64,000 nucleotides of DNA, taken from positions 124,001-188,000 of the forward strand of contig NZ_CP007520.1 of assembly GCF_000875755.1 (NCBI RefSeq). Reading direction: 5' to 3'. The DNA is from Mycoplasma yeatsii GM274B (GTDB lineage: Bacteria > Bacillota_I > Bacilli_A > Mycoplasmatales > Mycoplasmataceae). The notes beneath the pieces were generated by a model. That model was not told the DNA's origin. It searched no databases and saw only the letters and a program-made list of their open reading frames with translations. Shown here one piece after another: positions 1 through 11,245 of this stretch. Within the stretch, counting starts at the first letter, position 1. Each line of letters opens with the position of its first letter. Made by a program: the position numbers and the translations under genes.

Positions 1-95
1 ATATGACAAAATTCGAAGAAGAACAACGTGAAAAGAAAAACTTCAGAAGAGCTTCATTCAAAAGAGAAGAAGCATCATCAAAAGAAGCTAAATAA
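1..95 (+). CDS. rpsF: Ribosomal protein S6, C-terminal end (partial)
   Basis: An open frame enters from the left edge and ends at TAA 93-95. The visible 30 residues are highly charged (EEEQREKKNF, then an AK end), as in the C-terminal tail of S6. The identification rests mainly on context: rpsF-ssb-rpsR is the standard bacterial operon order, and ssb and rpsR follow directly. S6 binds S18 (rpsR) in the small-subunit platform. Only the 3' end lies in the window, so motifs cannot be checked. Confidence 0.75.
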   Translation, partial: MTKFEEEQREKKNFRRASFKREEASSKEAK

Positions 96-129
96 TATTA
101 ATAATTAATAAAACAAAGGAAGTTATTTT

Positions 130-591
130 ATGAATAGAGTTTGTTTAATAGGAAGATTAACAAGAGATCTAGAACTAAGAACTGCTGCAAAAAATGATAC
201 AAAATTCGTATTCTTTACAGTTGCGGTTTCTGAGTTTGTTTCAAATGGTGAAGAAAGAACTAATTTTATTCCTTGTTCAGCATTTAACCGTACAGCTGAA
301 AATATGGCTAAATACCTTTCAAAAGGAAGTTTAATTTCTGTTGAAGGAAGAGTTACTACAAGAAGTAACAAAACACCTGATGGAAGAGTTGAAACTATTG
401 TTAACATTACAGCTGATAAAGTAACATTTTTAGAATCTTCTAAAGTTAATGCAAGTAGAAATGCATCAAATTTTGATAATCAAATGTTTGATCAAGATAT
501 TATTTCAAATAATTCTATTCCAACTTCTGATTCATTTGAAAATAATTCACAGAATGATTCTGATGATGAATTTTCAATTCTATGAGAATAA
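130..591 (+). CDS. ssb: Single-stranded DNA-binding protein
   Basis: Predicted 153 aa. The first ~105 residues form the OB fold typical of SSB: MNRVCLIGRLTRDLELR at the N-terminus, the NFIPCSAFNRTAENMAKYL segment, and the VEGRVTTR strand. The C-terminus is Asn/Ser/Asp-rich and acidic (NDSDDEF), then ends ILWE rather than the usual DDxPF tip. The terminal Trp is encoded by TGA, so a standard-code reading would stop two residues early. SSB coats single-stranded DNA during replication and repair. It lies between rpsF and rpsR, the conserved operon arrangement. Confidence 0.95.
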
Positions 592-613
592 TTAAGTAGA
601 AAGGTGATATGTT

Positions 614-841
614 ATGGCAATTAGAAAGTTCAAAAAAAGAAAAAAAGTTAATTTCTTTCAAAAAAATAACATTAAATACATAGATTACAAAGATGTTAAC
701 TTATTGAAAAAATTCATTTCAAACAATGGACAAATTCTACCAAGAAGAATTACTGGAACATCTCCTAAAGACCAAAGACAATTAGCTGCTGCAATTAAAA
801 GAGCACGTCAAATGGCTTTATTACCATACGTTATTGATTAA
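614..841 (+). CDS. rpsR: Ribosomal protein S18
   Basis: 75 aa, the normal length for S18. It has a Lys/Arg-rich N-terminus ([12 protein letters not shown]), an [14 protein letters not shown] core, and the family signature [19 protein letters not shown] followed by [14 protein letters not shown]18 pairs with S6 on the 30S platform. The ATG follows an AAGGTGAT ribosome-binding site. It is the last gene of the rpsF-ssb-rpsR operon, with a terminator hairpin directly after the stop. Confidence 0.97.
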   Translation: MAIRKFKKRKKVNFFQKNNIKYIDYKDVNLLKKFISNNGQILPRRITGTSPKDQRQLAAAIKRARQMALLPYVID

Positions 842-850
842 TAAATGTTA

Positions 851-880
851 AAATCTAGTTTATCTAGATTTTTTTATTAA
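851..880 (+). terminator. Rho-independent terminator after rpsR
   Basis: AAATCTAG (851-858) pairs with CTAGATTT (864-871) over a 5-nt loop and is followed by a T run. It closes the rpsF-ssb-rpsR operon. Confidence 0.85.
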
Positions 881-913
881 CCATGATACTTATAAATAAC
901 TATTGCTTAGTTG

Positions 914-919
914 TATAAT
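914..919 (+). promoter_or_regulatory. -10 element of the rplI-dnaB promoter
   Basis: A perfect TATAAT lies about 27 bases upstream of the rplI start codon, in the short gap after the rpsR terminator. No convincing -35 box is seen, which is common in mycoplasmas. Confidence 0.5.
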
Positions 920-945
920 AAAAATAATAAATAAGAGGTGAAGAT

Positions 946-1389
946 ATGAAAGTAATTTTTTTACAAGACGTTAAAGGACAAGGAAAAAAAGATGAAGTAA
1001 AAGAAGTAAGTGATGGATATGCTAAAAACTTCTTACTACCTAGAAAATTAGTTAAAGTAGCAACTGACAACAGTTTAAATACATTAAATACAAAACTAAA
1101 AGTTAAAGAAGAAGAAAAACAACTTGCTAAAGCTCAAAACTTAGCTTTTAAAAAATCTTTAGAAGAAGTAACATTACACTTTAAATTACAAACAAATGAT
1201 GGAAAAGTTTTTGGAAGCATTTCTAATCAAGATATCGTTAATCAATTAAATGACTTATTCAAAATTGAATTAGATAAAAGAAAATTCGTTAACTTTAAAA
1301 ATATCAACAGTATTGGTTTAAGTTATGTAAAAATTAAATTAGAATTTGGAATAGAAGCATTAATTAAAGTTGAAGTTAAGGAAGCTTAA
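946..1389 (+). CDS. rplI: Ribosomal protein L9
   Basis: 147 aa, the usual L9 length. The N-terminal domain shows the family signature: MKVIFLQDVKGQGKKDEV, then VSDGYAKNFLLPRKL. A long charged connecting helix follows (residues ~45-75), then a C-terminal domain with TNDGKVFGSIS. L9 binds 23S rRNA at the base of the L1 stalk. The ATG sits behind AAGAGGTGAAG. dnaB starts one base after the stop, so the two are probably translated as a coupled pair. Confidence 0.97.
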   Translation: MKVIFLQDVKGQGKKDEVKEVSDGYAKNFLLPRKLVKVATDNSLNTLNTKLKVKEEEKQLAKAQNLAFKKSLEEVTLHFKLQTNDGKVFGSISNQDIVNQLNDLFKIELDKRKFVNFKNINSIGLSYVKIKLEFGIEALIKVEVKEA

Positions 1390-1390
1390 T

Positions 1391-2710
1391 ATGAAAAAAG
1401 AATTAACAACTGAACAAATATTAGATACTGAAAATTTTGTTTTATCAGCAGCAATTAGTAATCCAAATACATTAGCTGACATTACTAGTAGATTACAAGC
1501 TGAAGATTTTTTCTTTGGTAAAAGTAAATTAATTTATCAAGCCATTTTAGAATTAAATCTTAAACAAAAAGAAATATCTCCAATTTCGATTATTGATTTT
1601 TTAAATGCAAAAAACATGTTAAAAGATGCTGGTGGAGAAGATTATATTTTTAACATCGCTGCTCAATATTGAACAGATGAAGGATTAGAATCTTATATTG
1701 ATAGAATTCATCGCTTAAGTATTGATAGAAAATTAAACAATGTTATTAAAGAATTAGAAGCAAAAAGAGCTAGCGGAGAATTAGAAATTGATGATTTACT
1801 AAAAATGGCTCAAACAAGATTGTTAGATATCGATTTAGAATCAAAACAATTTGAAATTGAATCAATTGGAATGGTTGCTAATAAAGTTATTAATAAAATT
1901 AGAGAATTAGAATCAAAACCAGATTCATTAACTGGTGTTCCTAGTGGATTTTCAAGTTTAGATAAATGCACTAGTGGATGACAATCATCTGATTTTATTA
2001 TTTTAGCTGCTCGTCCGAGTGTTGGTAAAACTGCATTTTCATTAAACTTAGCTTATAACGCTGCAAGTAGTGGTTATCCTGTTGCTTTCTTTTCTCTAGA
2101 AATGCCAGCTGAGCAATTAACTCAACGTTTATTATCTAGAATCTCATCAATTGATTCTTGAAATTTAAGAAGCGGTAAAGGATTAGATCGTCAAAAATGA
2201 GAACACCTATTACTAGCTAAAGATAAACTTAATAAAACTCCTATTTACATCGATCCAACTCCAGGAATTACTATTCAACAAATCAGATCTAAGTTATATA
2301 AAATGAAAAGAGATCACGATATTAAGTTATGTGTTGTTGATTATTTACAATTAATTGCAGGATCTAATTATAAAGATAGACAAAATGAAGTTAGTGAAAT
2401 TTCAAGACAGTTAAAACAAATTGCAAGAGAAACTCAAATTCCTATTATTTGTTTATCACAATTAAGTCGTCGTGCTGAAACTAGAGAAGATAAACGTCCA
2501 ATGATGTCAGATTTACGTGATTCAGGAGCCATTGAACAAGATGCAGATTTAGTAGCATTCTTATATCGTGAAGATTACTATAATAAAGATTTAAGCGAAT
2601 CAGAAAAACAAAAAACAGAACTAATAATTGCAAAACACAGAAACGGTGCAACAACAACTGTTGAGTTAAGATTTATTAAAGATCACGGTAGATTTATGGA
2701 TTGAAACTAA
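1391..2710 (+). CDS. dnaB: Replicative DNA helicase DnaB
   Basis: 439 aa, the normal family length. The N-terminal helical domain (residues ~5-110) is followed by the RecA-type helicase domain, with Walker [11 protein letters not shown] near residue 208, Walker B VVDYLQLI near 315, and SQLSRRAE with [14 protein letters not shown] after it. It is the ring helicase that unwinds DNA at the replication fork. The ATG at 1391 is chosen because rplI ends at 1389; an in-frame upstream start would overlap rplI. Several Trp codons are TGA. Confidence 0.97.
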
Positions 2711-2764
2711 AATTTTAATCTTTATTATTGTTTAATTACATAGAGATTATGTTAATAAAATGAT

Positions 2765-2794
2765 TTGAATAATACTTTGATAATTTGTTATAAT
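2765..2794 (+). promoter_or_regulatory. Promoter of the lipoprotein gene
   Basis: TTGAAT (2765-2770), an 18-bp spacer, and TATAAT (2789-2794) preceded by TGT, so an extended -10. It lies 36 bases before the GTG start at 2830. Confidence 0.6.
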
Positions 2795-2829
2795 TAGATA
2801 GTATTTATACGTTTGGGAGATGAAGAAAA

Positions 2830-4137
2830 GTGAAAAAATTATTAACACTTATGATGTCAACAACATTAGCAATAATACCCGGGCTAACTGTTGTTTCATG
2901 TGGTAAAAATGAAGTAGAAGTTAAAAGAACTTATGATGAAAACCTAACTATTAATAAAATGGTTTGAAATAAAGACCAAAAGAAATATGTTGCAAAAGAA
3001 GTTAAGCACTCAGAAAACAAAGAAGAATGACAAAAAGATCTTCAAGCTTCTTTAGATGCTACTGGTTATGGAAATTTAGTTACAAGAGTTTTAAATTTAT
3101 TAAATGCTAATATTATTCAAAAAAGAGATGCAGATGATGCATATCAAATTTTTAAAGGTAAAGATAAAAAGACTAATATTTTAGGACAATGATCAAACGC
3201 TAATAACGAAGCTGAAACTCAAGAAGAATTCTATAAATTAATGGATGATTCAAATACTCATATTTCTTCAATTAAAGGTTTATTAGAACTTAAAAAATTC
3301 GGAAAAGCAAATCAAGATAAAGTTAAAAATTGATCTAATTCAATTAAAAAAGACTGAGAAAAAGTTGAAAAATGAGACGATGAATTTGTTTCAAATTTAA
3401 ATCAAATCGTTAATTCTTCAAATGATAATATGTATTCATCTGTTAAATTAATTTCAGAAATTAAATCATCAAGTTCAGCTTTTTCAACATTTGCAATTGA
3501 TAAAAGTAAAGAACCAACTGAACAAGGTGAAAAGATAGAATTAACAGAAGTAAAAGATAAAATTCTTGGAGATCTTACATATAATAAAGAAAACAAAAAT
3601 GAAGTAAATGAATTTGTTTTTGGAACTAACCGTGCAAAAGATCCATATGGTTCATCTATTATTGGAAATAAAGGTATGGTTACTGAAAATTTAACTCCAG
3701 AATTAAAATATTCATCAAAAGATTTAACTCCAAAAAAAGCTAAAGAAAAAATTAATCTTGCTGAAGAAGGACAAAAAGATAAATTTAAATATAACTGAAA
3801 TTTATCTGAAGATAAAAAATCTTTAAGACCTACTTCAGAATACGATTTTTACTATTTAAACAAAGAAGAATCAGATAGTTTAAAACTTCAATTAACATAT
3901 AACTATTTAGATGATAAGAACGAGAAAAAAGATTTTGTATTCAACGTAGATTTCAAAAACTTATACAAAGTGTTTATTCCAACTTTTAATAATGCTAATA
4001 AAGCAGATAATAAATCAACTACTGATACAAATAGTTTTGGATGAAGTTTTGTTGGTTATAGATTTTCAGATGCTAAAGATTATTCTGAAAATGTTGCATC
4101 ATTTAAAGATATTGAACTAGAAATTTCAAAGTCATAA
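2830..4137 (+). CDS. Prolipoprotein of unknown function
   Basis: Predicted 435 aa. The N-terminus is a classic mycoplasma lipoprotein signal: MKKLLTLMMSTTLAIIPGL, then TVVSCGKN with the lipid-modified Cys at residue 24. The mature protein is hydrophilic and Lys/Glu-rich, with no recognised enzymatic motif; it should be displayed outside the membrane. The GTG start (2830) is placed by the GGGAG at 2815-2819; the ATG at 2820 is in another frame. It stands alone between dnaB and an ECF S component, with its own extended -10 promoter. I do not recognise the family beyond its being a lipoprotein. Confidence 0.85.
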
Positions 4138-4195
4138 TCAAAAAAATAGTACAACATTATTTTATTTAATATAATAAAGGTATGAATTAAACGTT

Positions 4196-4229
4196 AAAGT
4201 GTGGTAATTTATATATTCCACACTTTTAA
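4196..4229 (+). terminator. Hairpin after the lipoprotein gene
   Basis: AAAGTGTGG (4196-4204) pairs with CCACACTTT (4218-4226) over a 13-nt loop, followed by a short T run. Probably the lipoprotein terminator. The TATAAT at 4238-4243 just after it would serve the next gene. Confidence 0.6.
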
Positions 4230-4269
4230 GATATAAATATAATAGATATATAGTAAGGTGGTGATGAGA

Positions 4270-5220
4270 ATGGAAGCATTAAATGGTTTTAGAGAACTTT
4301 TGCTTAAATCACATAATTTAGCATATTTTTCACTAATTGTTACAGTGTCTGCTATTTTCATCTACTTTATTTTTCAATTCTCCAAAAGATTTATAAGAAA
4401 CTATAAAAATGGTTTTGTATATAATGAAAAGATAAAATTTAATACTAAAAAAATAACATATATATCTATGATGGTTGCTGTTTCAGTTTCTATAACAACC
4501 GTTATCTCATTAACGATTCCTATTACAGTACTACCTCCAATAAGGATTGCTTTTGAAGGGGTTATGATCAAAATCACAGGTATGATATTTGGTCCGATTA
4601 TTGGATTAATAGTAGGTATAGTTACCGAAGCTTTAACGTTAATGTTCGTACCTTCATATATACATATCGGTTATTTAGTTGTTGCTTTCTCATTTGGTTT
4701 TTGAGCAGGAATGACAGCATATTCATTTAGATTAAAAAATAAATGATTTACTTTAAGTTTAATTACTATGTTTATAGTTTTATCAGCTGCATTTATGTTT
4801 TGAATTATGAAGGGAATGCAAAATTTAAATCCTGATAATACTAGAATTTTTGGTATTAAAGTAAATCCTGCTGTATTTCCAAACTTATTCTTAGGTATGA
4901 TGGGTGGAACATTAGCTCTAATCTATTTAGTAACATTTGTCTTAGAAATTAAAAAGAAAGATAGATGATTAAACATTATTTTACCGATCATACTATTATG
5001 TATTATCACTGAGATTTTAGTAACTGTTTTATCAGCTGCTTGAGCAGATTATCAAATATTAACTCCAGGTCAGATACACGATGGAAGTAATGGAGCTGAA
5101 AATACTTATATTACAATGGTTGTTCTGAGAATGATTCAAGTACCTGTAAAATTATTATTTAACACAACTATTTTAACTACTGTGTATGTAGTTTTAAGAC
5201 CGTTAATTAAAGTAAGATAG
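4270..5220 (+). CDS. ECF transporter substrate-binding (S) component
   Basis: Predicted 316 aa, very hydrophobic, with about seven to eight membrane segments. The region around residues 95-130 (RIAFEGVMIKITGMIFGPIIG, then GLIVGIVTEAL) is the GP-x2-G-x3-G signature of ECF vitamin-transporter S components, which capture a vitamin and dock on a shared EcfAA'T module encoded elsewhere. It is longer than typical S components (~180-200 aa), with extra helices at both ends. In M. mycoides a comparable S component sits next to cysS. The substrate cannot be read from the sequence. ATG 4270 is preferred because AAGGTGG (4255-4261) lies eight bases upstream; GTG and ATG codons at 4258-4266 are too close to it. 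Confidence 0.8.
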
Positions 5221-5243
5221 AAATAATAGAGAGTAGGTATTTT

Positions 5244-6566
5244 ATGAAAATTTATGATTCATTATCAAAACAATTAAAAAACTTAGATAAAAAAGAAATT
5301 ACTCTTTATTGTTGTGGACCTACAGTTTATAACTTTATTCATATAGGAAACGCAAGACCATCTATATTAATGGATGTTTTTGTGCGTTTTTTAAGAAGTT
5401 TAAATTATAAAGTTAATTTTTTACAAAATGTAACTGATGTAGATGACAAAATAATTGCTAAAGCTTTAGAAGAAAAAACAACAGAAAAAGAATTATCAGA
5501 AAGATATACTAAAGCATATTTAGATGATTTAACTTCTTTAAATGTTAATCATCCAGATACTTTAATTCCAATTAGTTTAAAAATGAATGGGATGATTGAT
5601 TTTATTAAACAATTAGTTGATAATGATTCAGCTTATGTTGTTGATGGTGATGTTTATTTTGATATTAGTAAATATGAACAACAATACTCTAAACTTTCAG
5701 GATTTAAACTTAATGAATTAATTGCTGGAGAAAGAGTAGAAATTGATTCTAAAAAGAAAAACCCACTAGATTTTACTTTATGAAAAAAAACTGATGTTGG
5801 TGTTAGATGAGAATCACCATTTGGATTAGGTCGTCCTGGTTGACATACTGAATGTGTTTTATTAATTGATGAATTTTTTAATAATCAAACTATTGATATA
5901 CATGCTGGTGGAATTGATTTAAAATTCCCTCATCATGAAAATGAACGAATTCAATTTATAGCATTAAGAAATAAAGAACTAGCAAATATTTGAATGCATA
6001 ATGGACATTTACAAATTGAAGATGAAAAAATGTCTAAATCATTAGGAAATGTTATTTTAGTTAAAGACTTTGTAAAAGAACATAATGCTAATACTTTAAG
6101 ATGAATCTTTTTATCATCACACTATCGTTTACCATTAAATATAAATAAAGATATAATTCATCAAGCAAATAAGTTTTTAGATAAATTAAAAAATCTTTCT
6201 AAAAAAATTATTGATTGATCGGTTGTTATGAATAAAAAAGTTAATATTGTAAGTCAATCAGAGTATGTTGATAAATTTAATGAGTATATGCAAGATGATT
6301 TAAATACAGCAATGGTATTATCTTTAATTGAATCAATCATAAAAGATATAAATAAAAATATTAGTTCAAATCAAGAAATTGAGATTTTAGTTGGTTCATT
6401 AATTCATATTTTAAATACTTTAGGATTTAGTCAAGATATATTTAATTACAAAATTAATGATCAAGATAAACAATTATATTTACAATGAAAAGAAAAAGTT
6501 CAACAAAAAGATTTTACTAGTGCAGATCAATTAAGAGAACAATTAGTTAAAAAAGGAATTCTTTAG
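5244..6566 (+). CDS. cysS: Cysteinyl-tRNA synthetase
   Basis: 440 aa class I aminoacyl-tRNA synthetase. Near the N-terminus [18 protein letters not shown] gives the zinc-binding Cys and the HIGH-type motif (HIGN). The mid-protein segments GWHTEC and [10 protein letters not shown] supply the other zinc ligands, and [11 protein letters not shown] is the KMSKS loop. It charges tRNA-Cys with cysteine in the cytoplasm. It is slightly short at the C-terminus compared with the ~460 aa E. coli enzyme. rlmB begins three bases after the stop, so the genes are co-transcribed. Confidence 0.97.
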
Positions 6567-6569
6567 TCA

Positions 6570-7307
6570 ATGGAAAAGAAAAATTTAATTTATGGTAGAC
6601 ATGTAGTTTTAGAATTTTTAAATAAACACCAAAACATGGTTAAAACTATTTGAACAAAAGATTTAAGTTATTTAAATTCAATTAATTTAAATAAAAGTAA
6701 AATTCAAGTGATTAAATCAACTGATCAAAAATTAGAAAAAATGTTTGATGAACACGTTAATCATCAAGGTATTGTAGCTGAAATTAAAGAGTTTAATTAC
6801 ACACCTTTTTCTGAGTTATTAGATTTTGTAAACCAACAAGAAAAATCATTTATTTTAATGTTAGATCAAATTCATGACTCATATAACTTTGGTGCAATTA
6901 TTAGAAGTGCAGTTTTACTTGGAGTGGATGGAATTGTTATTTTAGATAGAAAACAAGTTCAAGTTAATCCAACAGTTGTAAAAACAAGTAGTGGAACAGC
7001 TTATGATATTAAAATTTCTAAAGTTAACAATTTAAGTAATGCTATAGGTCAATTAAAAGATAATAATTTCTGAGTTTATTCAACAAATTTAAATAGTGAT
7101 TCAGTTGATATGAGAAAAGTAAATTTTGCTAATAAAACAGTTCTAGTAATTGGTAATGAACAAAAAGGTGTAAGTAGTTTAGTTACTAAAAATAGTGATG
7201 TAAATATTTATATACCTTCAAATAAAACAATTGATTCATTTAATGCAAGTGTTGCTAGTTCTATTATTTGTTATGAGATAGCAAATAAGTTAGAAAAATT
7301 ATCTTAA
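6570..7307 (+). CDS. rlmB: 23S rRNA/tRNA 2'-O-ribose methyltransferase, SpoU/TrmH family (RlmB type)
   Basis: 245 aa. The N-terminal substrate-binding domain (YGRHVVLEFL at residues ~5-14) is followed by the SPOUT knot domain with its three motifs: DQIHDSYNFGAIIRSA, then VLVIGNEQKGVS, and FNASVASSI near the end. RlmB methylates G2251 in the 23S rRNA P loop using SAM. The partner cysS upstream (3-bp gap) is a common neighbour in Firmicutes and Mollicutes. The exact target base is inferred from family and context. Confidence 0.9.
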
Positions 7308-7368
7308 GTTGTTAAATTAACATTATTATATATAATATATATGAATGAAAAAGTAGGGAGAAGTGTTT

Positions 7369-7530
7369 ATGTCTAAACAAGTTAAAAGAAAAATAACATT
7401 AGTTTGCGAAGAATGTTTAAATAGAAATTATCAAGTTAATAAATCTACATTAACTCAAAAAGAAAGATTACAACTTAAAAAGTATTGTGCAAATTGCACT
7501 AGACATACACTACACAAGGAAACAAGATAA
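7369..7530 (+). CDS. rpmG: Ribosomal protein L33
   Basis: 53 aa zinc-ribbon protein with two CxxC pairs, [11 protein letters not shown] and [10 protein letters not shown], as in the zinc-containing form of L33. It ends HKETR, the family C-terminus. It overlaps secE by one base (TAATG), which implies translational coupling. The L33-SecE-NusG order is widely conserved in bacteria. AGGGAG precedes the ATG. Confidence 0.95.
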   Translation: MSKQVKRKITLVCEECLNRNYQVNKSTLTQKERLQLKKYCANCTRHTLHKETR

Positions 7531-7865
7531 TGGATAAAGATTTAAATAAAACTAATGTCGAGACTAATGTAATTGACAATAGCAATTTAACTTCTACTAC
7601 TTCAAATTCTAAAATTAAAATTTCAAAACAAACTAAAAAGAAATTAAAAGTTAAAAAAGAAAAAGAACCAAAGGACTTTAAACTAATGTTTAAAGAATTT
7701 CCAATAAAAATGGTTAAAGAAATTTCTAAAATTAAATGATCAGGAACAGATAGTTTAAGTAAAAAATTTATAATCGTTATTTTATTTATGCTTATTTTTG
7801 CGGTTATATTTTATAGCTTAGATTTAGGTATTCAACAATTATTTCAATTGATTAAAGTATTTTAA
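7530..7865 (+). CDS. secE: Preprotein translocase subunit SecE
   Basis: 111 aa. A Ser/Thr/Lys-rich N-terminus (residues 1-60) is followed by the conserved amphipathic helix around FKEFPIKMVKEISKIKW and one C-terminal membrane segment (IIVILFMLIFAVIFYSL). SecE clamps SecY in the membrane channel served by the SecA encoded later in this window. The start codon overlaps the rpmG stop. Identification rests on the topology, the helix motif and the rpmG-secE-nusG order. Confidence 0.9.
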
Positions 7866-7886
7866 TAAAGGTAAGGATAATAGATT

Positions 7887-8516
7887 ATGACAAATGAAGA
7901 AATAAGAAAATTAGAAGATGAAATATTAACTGCTAAAGGTCAATGATTTGTAATTAGTTGTCAAACAGGACATGAAGAAAAAGTTTCAGCTGACTTATTA
8001 CAAAAAATTAAATCTGCAAACATTGAAGATGAAATATTTCACATTAAAATCTCAAAAGGATTAGTAACAACAAAATCTGGAAAAGAAACTGAAAAAAATA
8101 AATTCCCTGGTTATATTTTTATAAATATGATTATGAGTGAAAGAGCATGATTCTTAATTAGAAATACTCCAGGAGTAACTGGATTTATCGGTTCAAGTGG
8201 ACGTGGAGCTAAACCTTCTCCTTTAACAACTGAAGAAACTTTAAAAATGTTATTACCAGATACAGTTATTGAAAAAGAAGAAAAAGTTGTTGAAAAAGTT
8301 AAAAATGAAGCTGTTGCTAAAAAACCTTTATTTACAGCTGACTTTAAAGTTGGAGATGTTGTTAGAATTAAAACCGGTCTTCATGAAGGTGAAGAAGGAA
8401 AAGTTAAAGACATGGATTATTCAAAAGGTGTTGCATTTGTTACTATTGAAATGTTTGGTAGATGAACAGTTTTAGAAATTTCATTTAAAAATGTTGAACC
8501 AATTAAAGAATATTAA
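7887..8516 (+). CDS. nusG: Transcription elongation/termination factor NusG
   Basis: 209 aa. The N-terminal NGN domain shows GQWFVISCQTGHEEKVSADL and NKFPGYIFINMIMS, then NTPGVTGFIGSS. A Lys/Glu linker follows, then a C-terminal KOW domain, FKVGDVVRIKTGLHEGEEGK. NusG couples RNA polymerase to ribosomes or Rho. Located 21 bp after secE and followed by a strong terminator. Confidence 0.96.
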
Positions 8517-8522
8517 TAATTT

Positions 8523-8552
8523 AAAAGCATTGAAAAATGCTTTTTATTTTTT
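8523..8552 (+). terminator. Terminator after nusG
   Basis: AAAAGCATT (8523-8531), loop GAAA, AATGCTTTT (8536-8544), then T-rich. It closes the cysS-nusG run. Confidence 0.9.
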
Positions 8553-8668
8553 TATATTAACTATTTATAAATTAAGATTCGCTTCCAACCACACCTTTTC
8601 TCAACTTGCTTTACAAAAAAAATAAAATTTTAGAGAATGCAAAAAAAGAGAAAAAGTAGGTTTTGGGT

Positions 8669-11176
8669 ATGGAAAAAAAGAGAAAAAGTAAAATTTGAGT
8701 CGCTATTGCAGGGCTAGGAATTTGTTTTAGTTTTATAGGTGCACTAGCTGTAGAAGTATTACAAAATAAGAAAAAAACAGATTCAAGAATGATTGACCTT
8801 AGCAAGGAAATTCCTGAAGATAAACGTCTTTTAGGTATTTTGTATACTGAAAATAAAGAAAAAATCTTAGAACATAAAAATAACTTACGTGTTATTTTAG
8901 GAACAAGCAAATCTGATACAAAAATCGAATCTAAAGAAGTTACAATGGAGTTTAATAAAAATAATCCTAGTGTAACAATTACCGCTAAAAGTGATAGTAA
9001 AGTGGTTAGAGGTTCGGTAGAAATAAAATTTAAAAAACCAGATATTTCTAGCAGAGTAAAAGACGAAGATAGAGATCTTGGTGTTTTTAACGTTATTGAT
9101 GAACAGAAAGTTGTTGATAGAATAATTGAAAGAGACATCTTAAATGTTAAAAAGTTTTATGATGATCTTAACTATGAAAAGTTTTCTGAAAAATTTGAAA
9201 TAAATATTAATCAACAATCAAGAATCGTAACTATTAAAGCAAAAGATGATTCTATTTATTATTCTGGACAAATTGATTTTAGATATCAATCGCCAGAGTT
9301 TGACACTATTGGTGGTATCGTAAAAGAAGTAAATGAGCTTGTAGATACTCAAGCTAATACTGTTTTAACTAGATTTTATGAGTTAAACCAAAGTTTATTT
9401 TCTCAAGAAAATGTACAAATTACTCGTGATCAATTACAAGTTGTTGTCACTCAAAACACTGCAAAAATTACTTTAACTGGAAATAAAAATTATCAAGGAT
9501 CAGTTGAAGTTAATTTAACTGTCAAAAAACAATTTGATACAATCCAAAACTTACAAAAAGACATTAACCAATTAGTTGATACTAACTCAACAAATGTTTT
9601 AAATAGATTCTTTGAATTAAAGCAACAAACTTTAAAACCATTTAACATTACAAAAAATAATTTAAAAGTTGTTGTTTCAAATAACACTGCAACAGTTTCA
9701 ATTCAAAATCATGCTGATTATCAAGGATCAATCACTATTAATTTAAGTGTGATACCTCAATTTTCAACACTTTCAGGTTTAAAAACAAACGTTGATCAAT
9801 TAACAAATAATAGTGTTGATACTGTTTTAGATAGATTTATTCAGTTAAACCAAACTTTATTTGCTCAAGAAAATGTAAAAATTACTCGTGATCAATTACA
9901 AGTTGAAGTTAGTGGTAATACTGCAAAAATTACTTTAACTGGAAATAAAAATTATCAAGGTTCAATCACTATTAATTTAACAGTTAAAAATCAATTTAGT
10001 TCAATTTCAGGTATTGTAAAAGAAGTGAACAATCTTAAAAATAATGATCAGCAAAGTGTATTAAATCGCTTTATTCTATTGAATTCTACTAGATTAAATT
10101 TACATAAAATTACCCGTAGCCAGTTAAAAGTTGTAGTAAATGATAACGTTGCAACGATTACAGTTATTAATCATCCAAGCTATCAAGGTTCAATCCAAGT
10201 TAATTTAAAATCGTGATTAAAAGTTACCAAAAGTTATTTAGGTGTGTTAGACAATGATGGTAGAGAGTCTATATCAAGTTCTGTATTAAGAGCGTTAAAT
10301 ATTCAAAATAATTGAAATTTTAGTTTGAATGATTTAAATATAGATGTTAATGGTAAAGATGCAAGAATCAGAGGAAAAGCGGGTAAAAATAAATATTTCA
10401 TTGGAGAAATTAATGTGGAATTTGGTTTGACAAATCTCTACGATAGAGGTGGCGGTTTTATCGAACCATATTATGATTTAGAAAGAATTGGGTTCTTTAA
10501 AAACATAGAAGGTGAATGACAAATAATGAATATCGATGGAAAAGTGACTGAAGTTCCTGAAGTTTTACCATCTTTTATAACAAGTTTAAAAGACGCTTTT
10601 AAAGGACCGAATAATGAAAAACGTAGTGGTTTATATAAAGGTATTGAAAAATGAGATACATCTAATGTAACTGATATGAGTGGAATGTTTGAAAACGTAT
10701 ATAATTTCAACCAAGACATATCTAATTGGGACACTTCAAATGTAACAAATATGAGTCGAATGTTTAAAGGGGCAGAAAGATTTAACCAAAACATAAATAG
10801 TTGAGACACATCAAATGTAACTGATATGAGTGGAATGTTTGAAAAGGCAAAAGAATTTGATCGACCACTAAACAGTTGAGATACTTCTAAGGTAACCAAT
10901 ATGAGTCGAATGTTTGCTTTTGCAGAAAATTTTGATCATTATATAGGGGATTGGGATGTATCAAAAGTTAGAGATATGAGTTTTATGTTTTATTCAGCAA
11001 CTAAATACGCAAGATATATAGGAAAATGAGATTTATCTAGCATACAAAACTTTGTATCCTTTGGAACGGGCTCTCAATACGCAAAAACTACTTTTTTTAG
11101 ATTATTTCATATAATACCAACAATATTGTATAACCATCTTAATGTTTCTTTTTATAAACAACCAATACCAGAGTAA
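8669..11176 (+). CDS. Membrane-anchored surface protein with DUF285/PARCEL repeats
   Basis: Predicted 835 aa. A basic start ([10 protein letters not shown]) and one hydrophobic segment to about residue 33 anchor it; there is no lipobox Cys. Residues ~60-520 hold about five copies of a ~75-90 aa unit ending in motifs such as [19 protein letters not shown], the domain seen in other antigens here. After a spacer, residues ~670-795 hold five ~25-aa PARCEL units ([19 protein letters not shown] type), then a hydrophobic tail instead of the IPxKF tail of its relatives. Both TGA and TGG encode Trp, TGG being rare in the window. It interrupts the usual nusG-to-rplK neighbourhood. Probably a variable surface antigen or adhesin; function unknown. 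Confidence 0.85.
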
Positions 11177-11245
11177 CCAAAATTAATACTATGAAAAACT
11201 ATACAAAGATACAAAATAACTTCTTTTATTTATAAAAATTTGTTA

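Noticed and set aside
1391..2710. dnaB, rpoB, atpA, secA and others seeming to be split by stop codons
   Set aside because: All breaks are TGA, read as Trp in this group; with code 4 the genes are intact, so they are not pseudogenes.
4138..4269. Riboswitch before the ECF S component
   Set aside because: Only a terminator-like hairpin and a -10 element fit in this short gap; no known riboswitch core was recognised.
8611..9138. Minus-strand ORF opposite the start of the 8669 antigen
   Set aside because: It overlaps a well-supported gene and has composition of a reverse-complement shadow.
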